Assembly: GCA_030789695.1 (NCBI GenBank)
Contig: CM061142.1
Span: 570,763,281-570,827,280, forward strand
Direction of reading: 5' to 3'
Length of the DNA stretch: 64,000 nt
Source of the DNA: Scilla litardierei
Lineage: Eukaryota; Streptophyta; Magnoliopsida; Asparagales; Asparagaceae
The translations under genes and the position numbers were made by a program. The notes under the pieces were generated by a model. That model searched no databases and was not told the origin of the DNA. It worked only from the letters and a program-made list of their open reading frames with translations. This document shows positions 42,677 to 53,399 of the stretch, piece after piece. The first letter of the stretch is position 1. Each line of letters begins with the position of its first letter.

Positions 42677-43699
42677 GATTCATGTTTCATTCAATTATAT
42701 TGCATGATATTATATTTCGCAATATTTCGTCATGCTAGACTTATTGGATTTTTCGAGATTTTATGTGATATTTTTGAATTTATGCTCGAATTCATATTTG
42801 AATGTCGTATTTGAGATTTCGATGTTTAATGGGGTAGTTTAGATGATTTTTGAGAGGATTGCGATGTATCGTCCAAGTGTATTGAGGAGAGAACTTATTT
42901 GTCAATTTTTGGACTCATCTAGTCGGTATCAGTTCATCAACCAACCGACTAGATTTGCATCTAGTCGGTCAGCTAATGAACTCAGACCGACTAGCTCATT
43001 CTCTAAACTTTTGGACTCTTTTAGTCGGTATCAGTTCAATCTCCAACTGACTAGATTCGTATCTAGTCGGTTAGTAAAAGAACTCAGACCGACTAACTCA
43101 AGCTATTAGGATTTCCTCTCCAGCTTAGCTCTATTAGTCGGTTCAAGTTCACTTATCGACCGACTAGATTTAGTTCTAGTCGGTCAGTATTTGAACGTAG
43201 ACCGACTAATTCTCTTTCAAGAATTTTTGTTTTGCCTCTGTTTCGACTTAGTCGGTTCAAGCTCATTTACCGACCGACTAGATCGTAATCTAGTCGGTCA
43301 GTGCTTGAACTGTGACCGACTAAGTGCTCAGGGACTGTTTTGTCTTTTCGTGATTTCGACCGACTTAACCCCTCTCCAATCGACTTATTTCTCATTTAGT
43401 CGGTTGCTCATCCCTTCTCCAGCTCAAAACCCCCAAACCCCCGCTCGTGTCTCTTCGTCTTCCCGTCGATCTCCGGCGTTCTTCCGACCATCTCCGCCGC
43501 CGATCGTCGTCGTCTTCCTCCTAGGTATACTCCATCTCATCTAGGGTTTGATCCTAGGTCTATTTCCCAGTTCTAGGGCTTGCTTTCATCTCTAGGGTTT
43601 CGATTAACTTCCTAGGGCTTGTTGTTTTCGGTTCTAGGGTTTGTGCTTAGGTTTTTTGATCTTTTTCTATCGATTGATTGATCTCGTTGTGCCACGAAC
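42677..43699 (+). other. spacer and leader between B pol and third ORF
   Basis: No ORF of weight. It holds the internal array (42918-43405) and then a pyrimidine-rich GC-rich stretch (43410-43525) ending CTCCTAG|GTATAC, which looks like a plant 5' UTR with a splice donor. Possible acceptors exist before ATG 43700 but none is clearly best, and I see no clear TATA box. Confidence 0.6.
42918..43405. repeat. internal GACCGACTAG/CTAGTCGGTC array of B
   Basis: About four units with the same nested inverted-repeat plan as in the LTRs, but with spacers of their own (e.g. CTAGTCGGTATCAGTTCATC), so it is not a simple recent copy of the LTR array. It lies about 300 bases upstream of the third ORF. Confidence 0.93.
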
Positions 43700-45076
43700 A
43701 TGGCAAAGACGAGGATTCCTATCACTCCCTCTGGGGCATCCCCCATGACCGTAGGGCCATCTAACCCGAGGAATCCTTCTAAGCCCAAACGCCGTGCTAA
43801 ATCAACCCAAGCTTCTCCGTCTTCGCCTCCTCTGAAGAAGCAGAGGACGGCGACCGTCAAACCCGGTAAACACTCTAAGTCTAGAAAGCCTATTCTCCAT
43901 ACCCCATCTACTCCTCCTAATTCCGATACTGAGTTTAGACCCGAGGATGAGTCTGGCCATAGGGAACCCACTCCTCCACTTCATCCTAGGACTCGACAGC
44001 CTAAGGGAAAGGGCCCAATGCCAGCTGGTGGTGTTGACATATCGTTGTGTCGCGACGACCCTATGTGTCTAGCGGCCTACAACCGTATTGAGCACTGCCC
44101 GATGCTATTGGAGCACTATGTTCAGTTTTCAAACTTCCTTGGCTTAGCTGATCTCCTATCCTATAGTGGGCTCCTAGACTACCTTCGCTTCGACCCTAAG
44201 GCGAACCCTCGACCCTATCCTCGCCTGGTCAAACTATTCTATGCAAATCGTGTCCGGGGCCACTACGATGAGAGCCACTCCATCGAGACTACTGTCTTGG
44301 GGACTCCTATAGTCCTCACGGCAGAAATCTTGGGGGAGTTGCTTGGTTGTTCGTCGTCTGGTCTCCTCCCGTCAGACATTTCAGTTGATGATATCTCCTC
44401 TTTGGATCAGTCTGTTCTAGCTGATATCTTCCATGTGATCCCTCCTGCCTTCATTGGTGTTCCTTCGAAGTCATTTAAGCCAAATGCATGGGTGCTCAAT
44501 CTCATTCTGAAGTCGTGCTTGCTTCCCAAGTACGGCTCATCTTCTCTGCCATCCCAGCCGTTCCTAAAGTTGATTTACGCTCTATTCTTGGGTTGCGAGA
44601 TTAATTGGGCGCGCGTTATACTCAATAAGATGTACTCTTTCGAGTGTATTCGCAAGACCACTAAATCTGCGCATATCCCTTATCCTTGTCTCTTGACTTT
44701 GGTGTTCCGTCATTTTCGTGTGCCTTTGCCTCCTGACGATGAGCGTCCCCTTGGTCCTCCACTGAATGCGACAGCCGTAAAGAAATCTCTTGCGGCACTC
44801 CGTCACGTGCAGCGGACGACTCCTTCAGCTTCTCAGGGCACTTCTTCTGCACCAGTGGATCAGACTTCTGATGCTGCTGCTGCTCCTACTGATATCCCTG
44901 ACCCAGTCGTGCATGCTGATGTACCAGCTGATACTCATGCCGTTGAGCCAGTCGTCGATGTCTCCACTCCTGCCCCGACGATCCCTTCTGTACACACACC
45001 ACTCCTTGCAGCAGAGCCTGAGTCCACTCCCTCGACTGGACCCACGGAGACTGCTGATCCTGCCACTTCCTCCTGA
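43700..45076 (+). CDS. third ORF of B
   Basis: 458 residues, intact. The N-terminal ~100 residues are basic and proline/serine-rich with NLS-like clusters (KPKRRAK, PLKKQR). The middle has a globular region (LEHYVQFSNFLGLADLLSYSGL, YPRLVKLFYANRV, TTVLGTPIVLTAEILGELLG) that fits the plant retrotransposon third-ORF domain also seen in Athila-like elements (compare 6646-6936); the C-terminal ~100 residues are Ala/Pro/Thr-rich and disordered. No signal peptide or membrane segment, so despite the env-like position it does not look like an envelope protein. Function unknown; a nuclear role is my inference from the basic N-terminus. Confidence 0.8.
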   Translation: MAKTRIPITPSGASPMTVGPSNPRNPSKPKRRAKSTQASPSSPPLKKQRTATVKPGKHSKSRKPILHTPSTPPNSDTEFRPEDESGHREPTPPLHPRTRQPKGKGPMPAGGVDISLCRDDPMCLAAYNRIEHCPMLLEHYVQFSNFLGLADLLSYSGLLDYLRFDPKANPRPYPRLVKLFYANRVRGHYDESHSIETTVLGTPIVLTAEILGELLGCSSSGLLPSDISVDDISSLDQSVLADIFHVIPPAFIGVPSKSFKPNAWVLNLILKSCLLPKYGSSSLPSQPFLKLIYALFLGCEINWARVILNKMYSFECIRKTTKSAHIPYPCLLTLVFRHFRVPLPPDDERPLGPPLNATAVKKSLAALRHVQRTTPSASQGTSSAPVDQTSDAAAAPTDIPDPVVHADVPADTHAVEPVVDVSTPAPTIPSVHTPLLAAEPESTPSTGPTETADPATSS

Positions 45077-46022
45077 GCGTCAGTTTGGAGGCCTCTCCTG
45101 TGATCATTGGATGATACATCTTGTTGAGAGTGTTTTGGGTTAGAATGGAGTTTTGGCGGTGTTTTGATGTATTTTGGATTTTGTATGTCGGTGTACTTGT
45201 TGTACTTTCATTTTGTTGGATGTTTGATGATGGTGTTTAGATGATTATGTTATATCTTTTTGATGTTGATATAGATGTTGCACTTTATATGATGTAGTCG
45301 ATGTATTTGTGCATGTACTCATGATATTCTAATATATATACATCGATGTTCTCTTTTACTTCGTCGTGCACATTTAATATTCATTCAATGTCTATGATAT
45401 GTGATTTCGTCGCTCGACGCTTATAAACTTGGTTAAATAGATTATATTTCTATGATTGCATAGAATTGTTTTCCATGCACAAATTTAACCAAGAATATTG
45501 AGTATTGAAGAGTACGTTTCTTTATTCAATAAGTGAATTTATATTTGGTATTTTGATGATTATAATTTTCGTTTTACGAAAATGGACAATTTGGCACACT
45601 TTGATTCGTTTTCGACTATTTTCCTTGGTGTCAATTTGGTCCATCGTCATATTCTACGACTCCCGACGTTGGATTTTCTTTATCCTTGATGTTGTCGTTG
45701 TATGCCTCCCATTTTTGGGATAATGCCAAAGTGGGAGAGATAATGATAATGATTAGGGCAAATGAAAATTTAACTCAATTTCCAAGAATCTACTTTGATA
45801 TGTTAGATTCAGGGGGAGTTAAGACATATATAAGGATTTTCAAATCCGATATTTCAAAATTCGATTCTCATTATATATCTTACTCGTCTGATTGATGCAA
45901 TTTACATATATTCAATTTGGAATTAATGTGTCATCAATGCAGGGGGAGTAAGTATTTTACATTTGAATCATTATTTTTGATTATTATTTATGTTGGTTTG
46001 TCATCACCAAAAAGGGGGAGAA
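45077..46022 (+). other. 3' non-coding region and polypurine tracts of B
   Basis: AT-rich. It ends with AAAAAGGGGGAGAA before the 3' LTR and has two more purine tracts of the form AGGGGGAGT (near 45811 and 45941), as is usual for SIRE elements. Confidence 0.75.
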
Positions 46023-47766
46023 TGTTGAGTATTAGACTCCCTGAATTTGGTTTTGGATGATGAGCAAACATAAATAATTCATGAACTAACAATTTGTGAG
46101 CGCAGTTATGGAGATCGTCGCCAAATTCACGAGAACACTCAAAGCGACATCTCAAGACTTCTCAAAGCTCGTATTCAATGCCTAAAGCTTCGTTGAAGCG
46201 TTTGGACCATTTTGGAAGTCATGAAGATTTGATCGAAGCTCTCGAAGACCGTTCTTTAAGGTTTTATTTATAGTCTTTTAGTTTCGATCTATAGAATGTT
46301 AAGCCTTGCGTATATCTTACATTTCTATCTTCATAACGCTCATTCTAGGATCTTAGTTGAAGTCCATTCTAACTTCCTCGAAGCATCGCGCTTCGATTCG
46401 GACTTTATTGTGCATGCTAGTTGGTTCAAGAAGAAGAACTGACCGACTAGATGGTGATCTAGTCGGTCGGCAAAGCTTCTTGGACCGACTAGTTTCAGTT
46501 TGTATTTTCTTGCTCGGTACTGTTTACAGTTAGTCGGTCTACGTTGACTCACTGACTGACTAGTTTGCGAACTAGTCGGTCAGTGATGCTTCTTTGACCG
46601 ACTAGTTGAGCTTTACTGTACATGCCAATTTTCTCCTAAGCTACGGTTTATCGTTAGTCGGTCTAAGAACGTTTGGCGACAAACTAGTTGATGATCTAGT
46701 CGGTCAACATTTGTTCTTGGACCGACTAAATCAATTTGTATTCAAACTAATAGTTTTTGACTCTTAGTCGGTCTAAGTTCACTGAACGACCGACTAGTGA
46801 AACTAGTCGGTCAGACAGTCTTCTTGGACCGACTAGATTTCTAGGTCTGAAATTCAATCTCTTCACTGTTCTTCACTTAGTCGGTCCATGTTGTTTTACC
46901 GACCGACTAGTTGATGAACTAGTCGGTCAGTGGTTGTTCTTTGACCGACTAACTGCTTCAGATTTCTATCCGTTAGGATTTGACCTAACTCGTTTTTATG
47001 GGACCCTATAAATACGAAGCTTGGTCATTTCTTTCTAGGTTAGAGCTGCTATTAAGAGATTCATTGAGATTGAAAGAGTTAGAGATTCTCACTCATTTCC
47101 AAAGCTCTCTCCCTCATAAGAAATCCATTCTCTCACTTTCTAGATCTAGAATCCATCTTGAGAGAAGGTTGTTCTTGGTGAGCCATTCAAGCTCTAGCTT
47201 GATTCAAGTCTCCAAATCACTCCTAGGCACCCATTGCTGCTCATTTCAGTGGTGCTAGGTCTTGGTGACTTTCTCTTCCTCAAATCCCTCCTTGCACCTA
47301 TTTGGCAAGAATACTCAAGGTATAGAATTTTGTGGTAAGATTGTTTATTTCATTATAAACTCATTTATATTGCTATTGATTCTCTCGGTTGTGAGAGAAG
47401 GTTGTGATCCCGGGTTGTGAGATTCACTATTGCCATTGCATGTATGATTTGATCTTGTGAAGGTTTTTCACAAGATATCATAGTGGAAATCTTGGGTTAG
47501 TGTTTCTAACCTAAGTATCCGGAGGGGATTCGGGTGGTTGGGACGTATGATCACCGGGAACAAGTCGGGGAGACTTGGGTGGATCCGAACCCAGTAATAT
47601 CTTTTCTTAGAATTGTTAATTTGTTGTTATCAATTTAAGCTTCCGCAAATTGATTTGGTAGTTGTTTGCACGATAATTAGGAATTATACTCCTTGTTATT
47701 TTTTAAGTATTATTCACCCCCCCCCCCCCCCTCTAGTACTTGTGCAGTAGCTTGTAGGGCAGTACA
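46023..47766 (+). repeat. 3' LTR of B
   Basis: 1744 bp, nearly identical to 24111-25866, with the array at 46417-46952 and TATA box at 47007. Three motif copies carry point changes relative to the 5' LTR (e.g. GACTGACTAG at 46552). Confidence 0.95.
46417..46952. repeat. GACCGACTAG array in B 3' LTR
   Basis: Same as 24510-25051 with scattered point changes. Confidence 0.93.
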
Positions 47767-48035
47767 ATGATGGGGAGCAACAAGGTATCGTGAGCTTGAA
47801 GACTTAGACTCTAGGAGATGCAATATGTAATCCATGTAATTTCTATTTCTTGCATTTCTCTATTCGAGTCTAGGATTATTGTAATGCCTTGATAAATGGT
47901 CTTACTCTCATGCATATGTATTTCACCATCTTAGTGAGCCTTAGGATTATCATAGAATCCAATCCAATAGGTTCATCTAGCCCAAAGACTCAATTGGAGT
48001 CTCTGGCTCTCCAACATTCGCCTGATGAAGGTTTT

Positions 48036-48535
48036 ACAGTCGACTGTGTGATTCAAGTCGGCTGTCAAGCCTTCGACAGTCGACTGTGGTGCATAGCTCA
48101 AGTCAACATTTCTATTGACTCTTCTTGAGCTTTTCGCATCAGTCGACTGATGTTCAATTTACAGTCACCTGTGTTTCTACAGTCGCCTGTGAATTGGTCA
48201 ACAGTCGACTGTGCGCATCTTGTATTTTCTGGGCTTCATCCCAATTGCAAGACAGTCGACTGATGAAGTTTTTACAGTCGCCTGTATATTTACAGTCGCC
48301 TGTGAAATGGCCATCAGTCGTCTGAAAGGTGTAAGTGCGAAAAATACATCTCTCTCTGTTTTATTTCCATCCCTGCAGCAGTTGCCTGATGAAGGATATA
48401 CAGTCGAATGTCTGTTACACGGTCGCATATGTAGTCTTCTACAGTCGACTGTCTTGGCTCAGATTATAGCCGTTGGTATTTTTCTAGTCGTTGAACAGTC
48501 GACTGTCATTTGTTCATCAGTCGAATGTCTGTGCT
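48036..48535. repeat. ACAGTCGACTGT palindrome array in LTR A
   Basis: Five perfect 12-base palindromes (48036, 48076, 48201, 48441, 48495) and a dozen near copies (ACAGTCGCCTGT, CATCAGTCGACTGATG, ACAGTCGAATGT). Confidence 0.93.
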
Positions 48536-48614
48536 GTAAACTGCCAAAATCTAGTCATTGCAGATTTCTTCCCTTTGGGTTTTTGGCTGGTTTTATGGGG
48601 TCTTCTTGGCTTCC

Positions 48615-48622
48615 TATATATA
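48615..48622 (+). promoter_or_regulatory. TATA box of LTR A
   Basis: TATATATA about 80 bases after the array. Confidence 0.6.
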
Positions 48623-49439
48623 GGAGTTGGCTTAATTCATTTAGAACTCTTGAAAGGGTTAGGAAATCATAGAAAATCATTTAATCTCTTCTCTAAGCCA
48701 CTCCTCCCACATTCCCTAATTAGAGCTTTATACTTATGCTATAGCATTTAAGCTCTAGGGAATTTATCTAAGGGATTTCAATCTCATTCCTCTTCTTGGA
48801 GAACATCTTTCTTCTCTTCATTTCATACACTCAAGTGAGAAGTGTAAGGATTCATTCCTAGAAGAGAGAAAGATCATCAAGTGCAATCAAAGCTAATCTC
48901 AGGCGCTTGGTCATTCACTTGCATGCATTCTTCATCAAATTGGTAAGATCATATCAAGGCATAGGTAAGTGTTGTTTCGTTTTGTTTTTTGTTCGAAACC
49001 CTAATTCTCTTTGTGGAATTAGATACTCTCTTTGTGGGAGATATTCTCTTTGTGGGAGTTTGGTGTCCTAGTATACGACTAACCTTAATTCTCTGTGTGG
49101 GAGTTAGTAATTCTCTGTGTGGGAGTTTGACCTTTGTGTATGGTTGGTTAGGTCCTTGTGTATGACATAATCCTCTGTGTGAGGTATCTCTGTGTGAGAT
49201 TGTATTCACTTCTGTGTGTGAGAAATATAGTGAATATTGGTGTGGCTGGACGTACCCAAGTTTTGGGGAACCAGTGTAAATTCCTTGTGTTTGCGATTGT
49301 TGTTGTTGAGCACACTTTTTATTTTCCGCTGCTTATTGTGCTTTAATTTTCGTAACTTTTAATTAAGCACTTTGCTTGCCATTACACTATTCACCCCCCT
49401 AGTGTATGTGTGTAGCCCCGCAGGGTACCTTACAAGTTG

Positions 49440-50626
49440 TAAACAACTTAAATGTCATCGGATCTACTGAAGAGAAAACCAAAATGTCCGTTCTAGCCTG
49501 AATATCAAATATGATATGACAGATCTAGGCAAAATGAAGATATGTCATGGATCACAGATCTATTATTTAAAAGATAAAATCATATTACATTAAACTTCAT
49601 ATACTCAGAGTGTGTTGAAGAATTTATATAAGGACCTTTGTCATCCACTAAGTACACATATGATCGTACGTTCACTGGATGTATATTAAGACCCCTTCCG
49701 CTAGCTGGAAGAGAGACCGGATATTCTAGGTCCTGAAGTCCCTTATCGAAGTGCAATTTGAGCACTTCTCTATTTGGTAAATTGCACTCGTACCTAAATA
49801 GCATATGCAGTAAATTTACTAGCCAGACACACTGATGTGCCTACGAAGCGCCACTGGACCGGAGTTAAGTATCTTCTGCACTACCTCCAATGGTCAATAA
49901 ATTTTGGGCTTATATTATAAAGAAGTATCATCCATACTTATGCAGATGCAGGTTACAAGTCCACCCCCCATAATGAGAAGTCACAAACTGGGTAACTAGG
50001 TGGGACGGCCATCTACTGTAGATCTACAAAACAAACTATGAAGGCAACATCATCATATCATTCCAAAATCCTCACAATTCCAGAAACAAACAAAGTGTGT
50101 GTTTGGGTGCGCCTAGTGGTACATCACATCCCAGTGACGACGGTGTCAAAAGCTGTTGATTTGGAGCTGACCACATAGTCTGAAGACCATGCAACTTGCT
50201 TATCCCTACTTTGAGGAGACCACATCAAAGGCAATGAGACAAAGCACACCTCTCCAGCACTATTTTGGATCCATCACCTACCTAATAATGATGGTATCCG
50301 TAATTTGTACATATTTTTAAGAATGTTGTTTACATGATTGATGAAAAACACCTAAGAGATCTAAAAGCCTACGAGGGCTTGTACAGATTAAGGGGGAGTT
50401 AAAAAAGATGTATACTCTTTTTTCTTAACTATGCTTTTTCACACATGGTTTTCCTTAATCAAAGGTTTTAACGAGACAAATCTCATTAACTCCGAATCCC
50501 GAAATACTCAGCTCTTGTCATACTCATATGATGCTCTCAGAATCTCAAAGAATTCATGAACCGAGTTCTTGTAACGGCACACTTATAACGGAATAAGAGG
50601 GAGTGTTAGAACGGAATAAAAGGGAG
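49440..50626 (+). pseudogene. old copia element D, RT end and RNase H
   Basis: Resumes inside the RT active site (VNNLNVIGS where YVDDLNIIG is usual), then MTDLGKMKICHGSQI, a shifted RSLDV, RNase H pieces (HADVHRLQV region near 49940, SHKLG), and the tail, ending at AGATTAAGGGGGAGTT near 50387 and a second purine tract just before the LTR. Frameshifts throughout. Confidence 0.8.
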
Positions 50627-50860
50627 TGTTATAAAATGTATTATCTAATATGATTATGAGTTTATATCCTACTCAAACATAAACTCTTCATATTCCCATA
50701 AAGACATAAACTCTTCATATTCCCATAAAGACATAAAGACACGCAGTCTCGCCCAAGAAGAGACTTCACCACATGAATCAAATATTGACTATAAGGATAA
50801 TACCATATTTCTCATAAAGACTCATCCACCTTCGTTCGAGAATCTAAAGTTTCTGACATT
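50627..50860 (+). repeat. 3' LTR of D (end uncertain)
   Basis: Starts TGTTATAAAATG after AAAAGGGAG. The purine tract and LTR start are tandemly duplicated just before (50597-50626). The end is not clear; a CA after TTTCTGA near 50860 is my best guess. No partner LTR is in the window. Confidence 0.5.
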
Positions 50861-51307
50861 TCGCAGAGATTTTGCAGGAGAGGGAGGATCCAGATTTCAT
50901 CACAATCGATCAACCAACAACTGCAATGATGCGTTCATAATCACCAAATACATGCACAACCTCGGTCCATTCAGCTTTTGTATTTCGCAACAAATAACAA
51001 GCAGATGCATCAAAATAAGCATTACACATGCAACAAATTGCCCAACGTCCCCGAAATAACTGCAACCTACCACGCACTTACCATCAACTGCGACTCTCAA
51101 TCACAAATTTATCAAAACGATCACTTTAGCAACCCTGAACAGATCGAAGCCAGCATGAAGTTCCCAGACAACACGGAACGGACGACCTGATTCGCACAAG
51201 ACCCAGCCAGTATCTGCTACAGCAGTAAAGCAACACAAACCTCATCAAAGTAACTCGGTTGTTATTTATGTACAATCACAGCAGATCGTGAGCACCAAGG
51301 GCTCACA
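50861..51307. other. unassigned sequence downstream of the host gene
   Basis: Unique-looking sequence between LTR D and the stop codon of the host gene; the part next to 51307 is presumably its 3' UTR. I recognise nothing else. Confidence 0.4.
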
Positions 51308-51837
51308 TTATGAAGCCTCGCCAAATGGGAGATGCACTTTAGGTAGTGCCTCCTTCAAGAAGCTGCTTCCACATTTTCCTTCTTGGCCACTGATGCCGTA
51401 TTCCAAAACATCAACCACCTTAGACTTTCCAAAACAATCCAAGACAAGCCTGTCACTATTTCCTTGAAACCTGATCACAAACCCCGACTAGCTTGCGTAA
51501 GAAAACAATCATAATGGTAGATAGAGAATGGTAATTTAGTTTACTTTTTCACAGCAGACAAGTACCTAACATTTAGGGGCTCAGGTGTCTTGTTAAAAGT
51601 TTTACGATTCCCATGCTTCCGTTCGCTGCCATTTCCTCGTGATGATTTGCCCTTGTGTTTGTATTTGTCCTTCTTCTTCGACTTGGGGCGTTGTTGGTGA
51701 CTCTTCACGGTATGTGACATGGAGGTAGATGGTGGATCATAGACATCCGGAGCCCATTTCACGCGCAACTCCCCCTTTACCATTGCTCCATTCAATGCCC
51801 GACCTCCTTTCATGGCTGACACAAGGGTTGAAGAGGA
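51308..51837 (-). CDS. host gene, last two exons (uncharacterised plant protein)
   Basis: Exon 51837-51566 begins after an acceptor (TGTGCCATAG) and reads SSSTLVSAMKGGRALNG, LRVKWAPDVYDPPSTSMSHT and a lysine-rich KSKKKDKYKHKGKSSRG stretch. A GT-AG intron (51565-51471, 95 nt) follows. The last exon, 51470-51308, joins in frame as NVR-FQGNSDRLVLDCFGKSK ... CGSSFLKEALPKVH and ends with TAA. I recognise this as a conserved plant-specific family of unknown function (WAPDVYDPP motif, basic low-complexity segment, C-terminal CGxSFLKxxLxxxH). Upstream exons are not visible; an LTR begins 390 bases upstream, so the gene is either split by a very long intron or truncated. Confidence 0.7.
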
Positions 51838-52226
51838 CTATGGCACAAAATAATAATCATTATCACAAAAGAAATCAGTAAAAGCATCAATTAGTAGCTG
51901 GCTTGACTGTTCAAATTTCCAAAAGCTGTTATAAGATTAACTGTATGTTTTATTTTTATAACTTTTATCCCTGGCATACATTTGGGTTTTGACAAGGAGG
52001 AAGAAAGTTGACGCTGATGTACCGCATAAAATTAAAAGCATATCAAACTTCAAAGTGCAATTAGGCTTGGTACCAAAACGACGATTAAGATGATTCTGCA
52101 TCTTTAAGGTACATCCCTTCATCATTTTTAAATCATTAGGTCTGAATTCAATATTTAAGAATAACCAAAAGGGGTATTATTATTTATCTAAGTTATGAGT
52201 AACCATTAAATTACAAAAGCTAAAAT
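51838..52226 (-). other. intron or truncated 5' side of the host gene
   Basis: AT-rich sequence upstream of the exon. A 62-codon frame (52125-51937) is present, but I could not place it in the family, so I leave it unassigned. Confidence 0.4.
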
Positions 52227-53025
52227 TGTTGGGATCGAATATTATACCATATGTAGGGGTGAATAGGGTATGTGACCAATTTGCAAAATTTCACTAGTAT
52301 TTAAAACTAATTATCAAAATCAAAAGTTGTAGATACCAAGTGCAGAAAGTAAAGATCAATCGTAAAGACATGAACATTTACCTAAGTTTGGCAAAATAAC
52401 TACACATGCCCCCAAAACTATAACGGTTGATTATAACGACACTTGTGTACCAACCTGTATACTCGACCAATCATACCTCCGCATACATACACTCGATAAA
52501 TCTCCCCTATGCTATCTATTACTAAAATAGATCTACCTCTTGATTGATATCTCCATAATCAAGCACCATAATCATTATTTCACAATGTCACATTAAATTA
52601 TGTATCATAATTGAGTCCCCAAAATAATATCCAAAGGAAAAAATAAATGAATTAAACAAGCATCAATACTCAACACAAAATAAATAAATAAAGGTCAGAG
52701 TTTAAGAATTCTCGATCAATAAAGGTGTGCTTGTTGTTGAGCATGAGATTGTACTAGTCATTGTACAGCAACTTGAACTTTTTAGTATGGCCTGATGTTG
52801 AACTTTTATCTGCTCAAAATGTTGAGATCGCCTTTTTTTCATAGAACTCGCCTTGAAATTTTGCACTGAGAGATGCTTTATTCAAAATAATTGATTATGA
52901 ATATCACAAAACACTTTAAATTTTTTTAGGTTAGAGAAAAATTTTACCCGTACGGGTCCTGAAACACTCATATTTCTGATCTTCTGTCATCTGAAAATTG
53001 TTTACAGAATGCCCCATTTGAGAAA
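52227..53025 (-). repeat. LTR K1 (inverted), outer part
   Basis: Minus-strand copia LTR end: reading leftwards it finishes ACATATGGTATAATATTCGA then TCCCAACA. It aligns along its length with the reverse complement of K2 (59436-60274) at roughly three quarters identity. Element E is inserted in it; the rest continues at 58834. Confidence 0.75.
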
Positions 53026-53360
53026 TGAGAAATGCGAAGAAAATCTGAAAGTTTATTGATAATAATAGAAAATAAAGAGATAAATTGGCTACAATTTTAG
53101 GAGTAACTTCCCTCCCAAGACACCAGTTGTAGAAGACGTCCGCACTCTCCCATGGAAAATACCACAATAATCAAATCAAAACATGCCTAGGGCCGGCCGC
53201 ACCCTTCCCCCACTAATACAATCCCACTATTAGCAATTTACCGATAATACCCTATAGCAAATAAAATAATACAAAATGGGCCAAAAGTTGCAAATACACC
53301 CCTGGATCATGTAGTTGGGCCCAGTCTCTGCGCCGTCGACTGTAGGTTATGAGCCCATCA
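53026..53360 (-). repeat. 3' LTR of E
   Basis: Minus-strand start TGATGGGCTCATAACC at 53360, after a GTTTTGGGGGGAGTAG-like purine tract (53361-53378). Differs from the 5' LTR by several substitutions and small indels. Confidence 0.85.
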
Positions 53361-53399
53361 CTACTCCCCCCAAAAGAGCCACCTTGTCATCAAGGTGGG

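Larger units (their letters stand above)
24106..47771 (+). mobile_element. SIRE-like Ty1/copia element B
   Basis: LTRs 24111-25866 and 46023-47766 are nearly identical and the 5-bp duplication ATGAT is perfect (24106-24110, 47767-47771). Interior order: primer site, gag, [element C], protease remnant and integrase, RT, RNase H, inverted-repeat array, third ORF, polypurine tract. Without C the element is about 11.5 kb. Defects: gag N-terminus deleted, protease catalytic Asp lost at the C junction, one frameshift in pol. The third ORF and the size fit SIRE/Maximus. Confidence 0.93.
47772..49434 (+). repeat. right part of solo LTR A
   Basis: Contains the ACAGTCGACTGT array, TATA box at 48615, a leader with repeated CTCTTTGTGGGAG and CTCTGTGTGGGAG words (49010-49220), and the end TTCACCCCCCTAG ... 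CTTACA. No gene. Confidence 0.88.
23778..49439 (+). mobile_element. solo LTR A interrupted by the B/C/G nest
   Basis: LTR halves at 23783-24110 and 47772-49434 add up to about 1990 bp, start TGTTAG, end CTTACA, and are flanked by the perfect 5-bp duplication AGTTG (23778-23782 and 49435-49439). Removing everything between the duplications restores the D reading frame through its RT active-site region (FEIIVVNNLNVIG). No primer site, interior or second LTR, so it is a solo LTR left by recombination. The end (TATTCACCCCCCTAG) resembles LTR B, so it is probably a SIRE-like copia. Confidence 0.9.

Noticed and set aside
43700..45076. Envelope protein (env-like gene) in B
   Set aside because: The position invites it, but there is no signal peptide, transmembrane segment or fusion-like region; the basic N-terminus points to the nucleus instead.
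51937..52125. 62-codon ORF upstream of the host exons as a further exon
   Set aside because: No match to what I know of the family and no convincing splice sites joining it to 51837.
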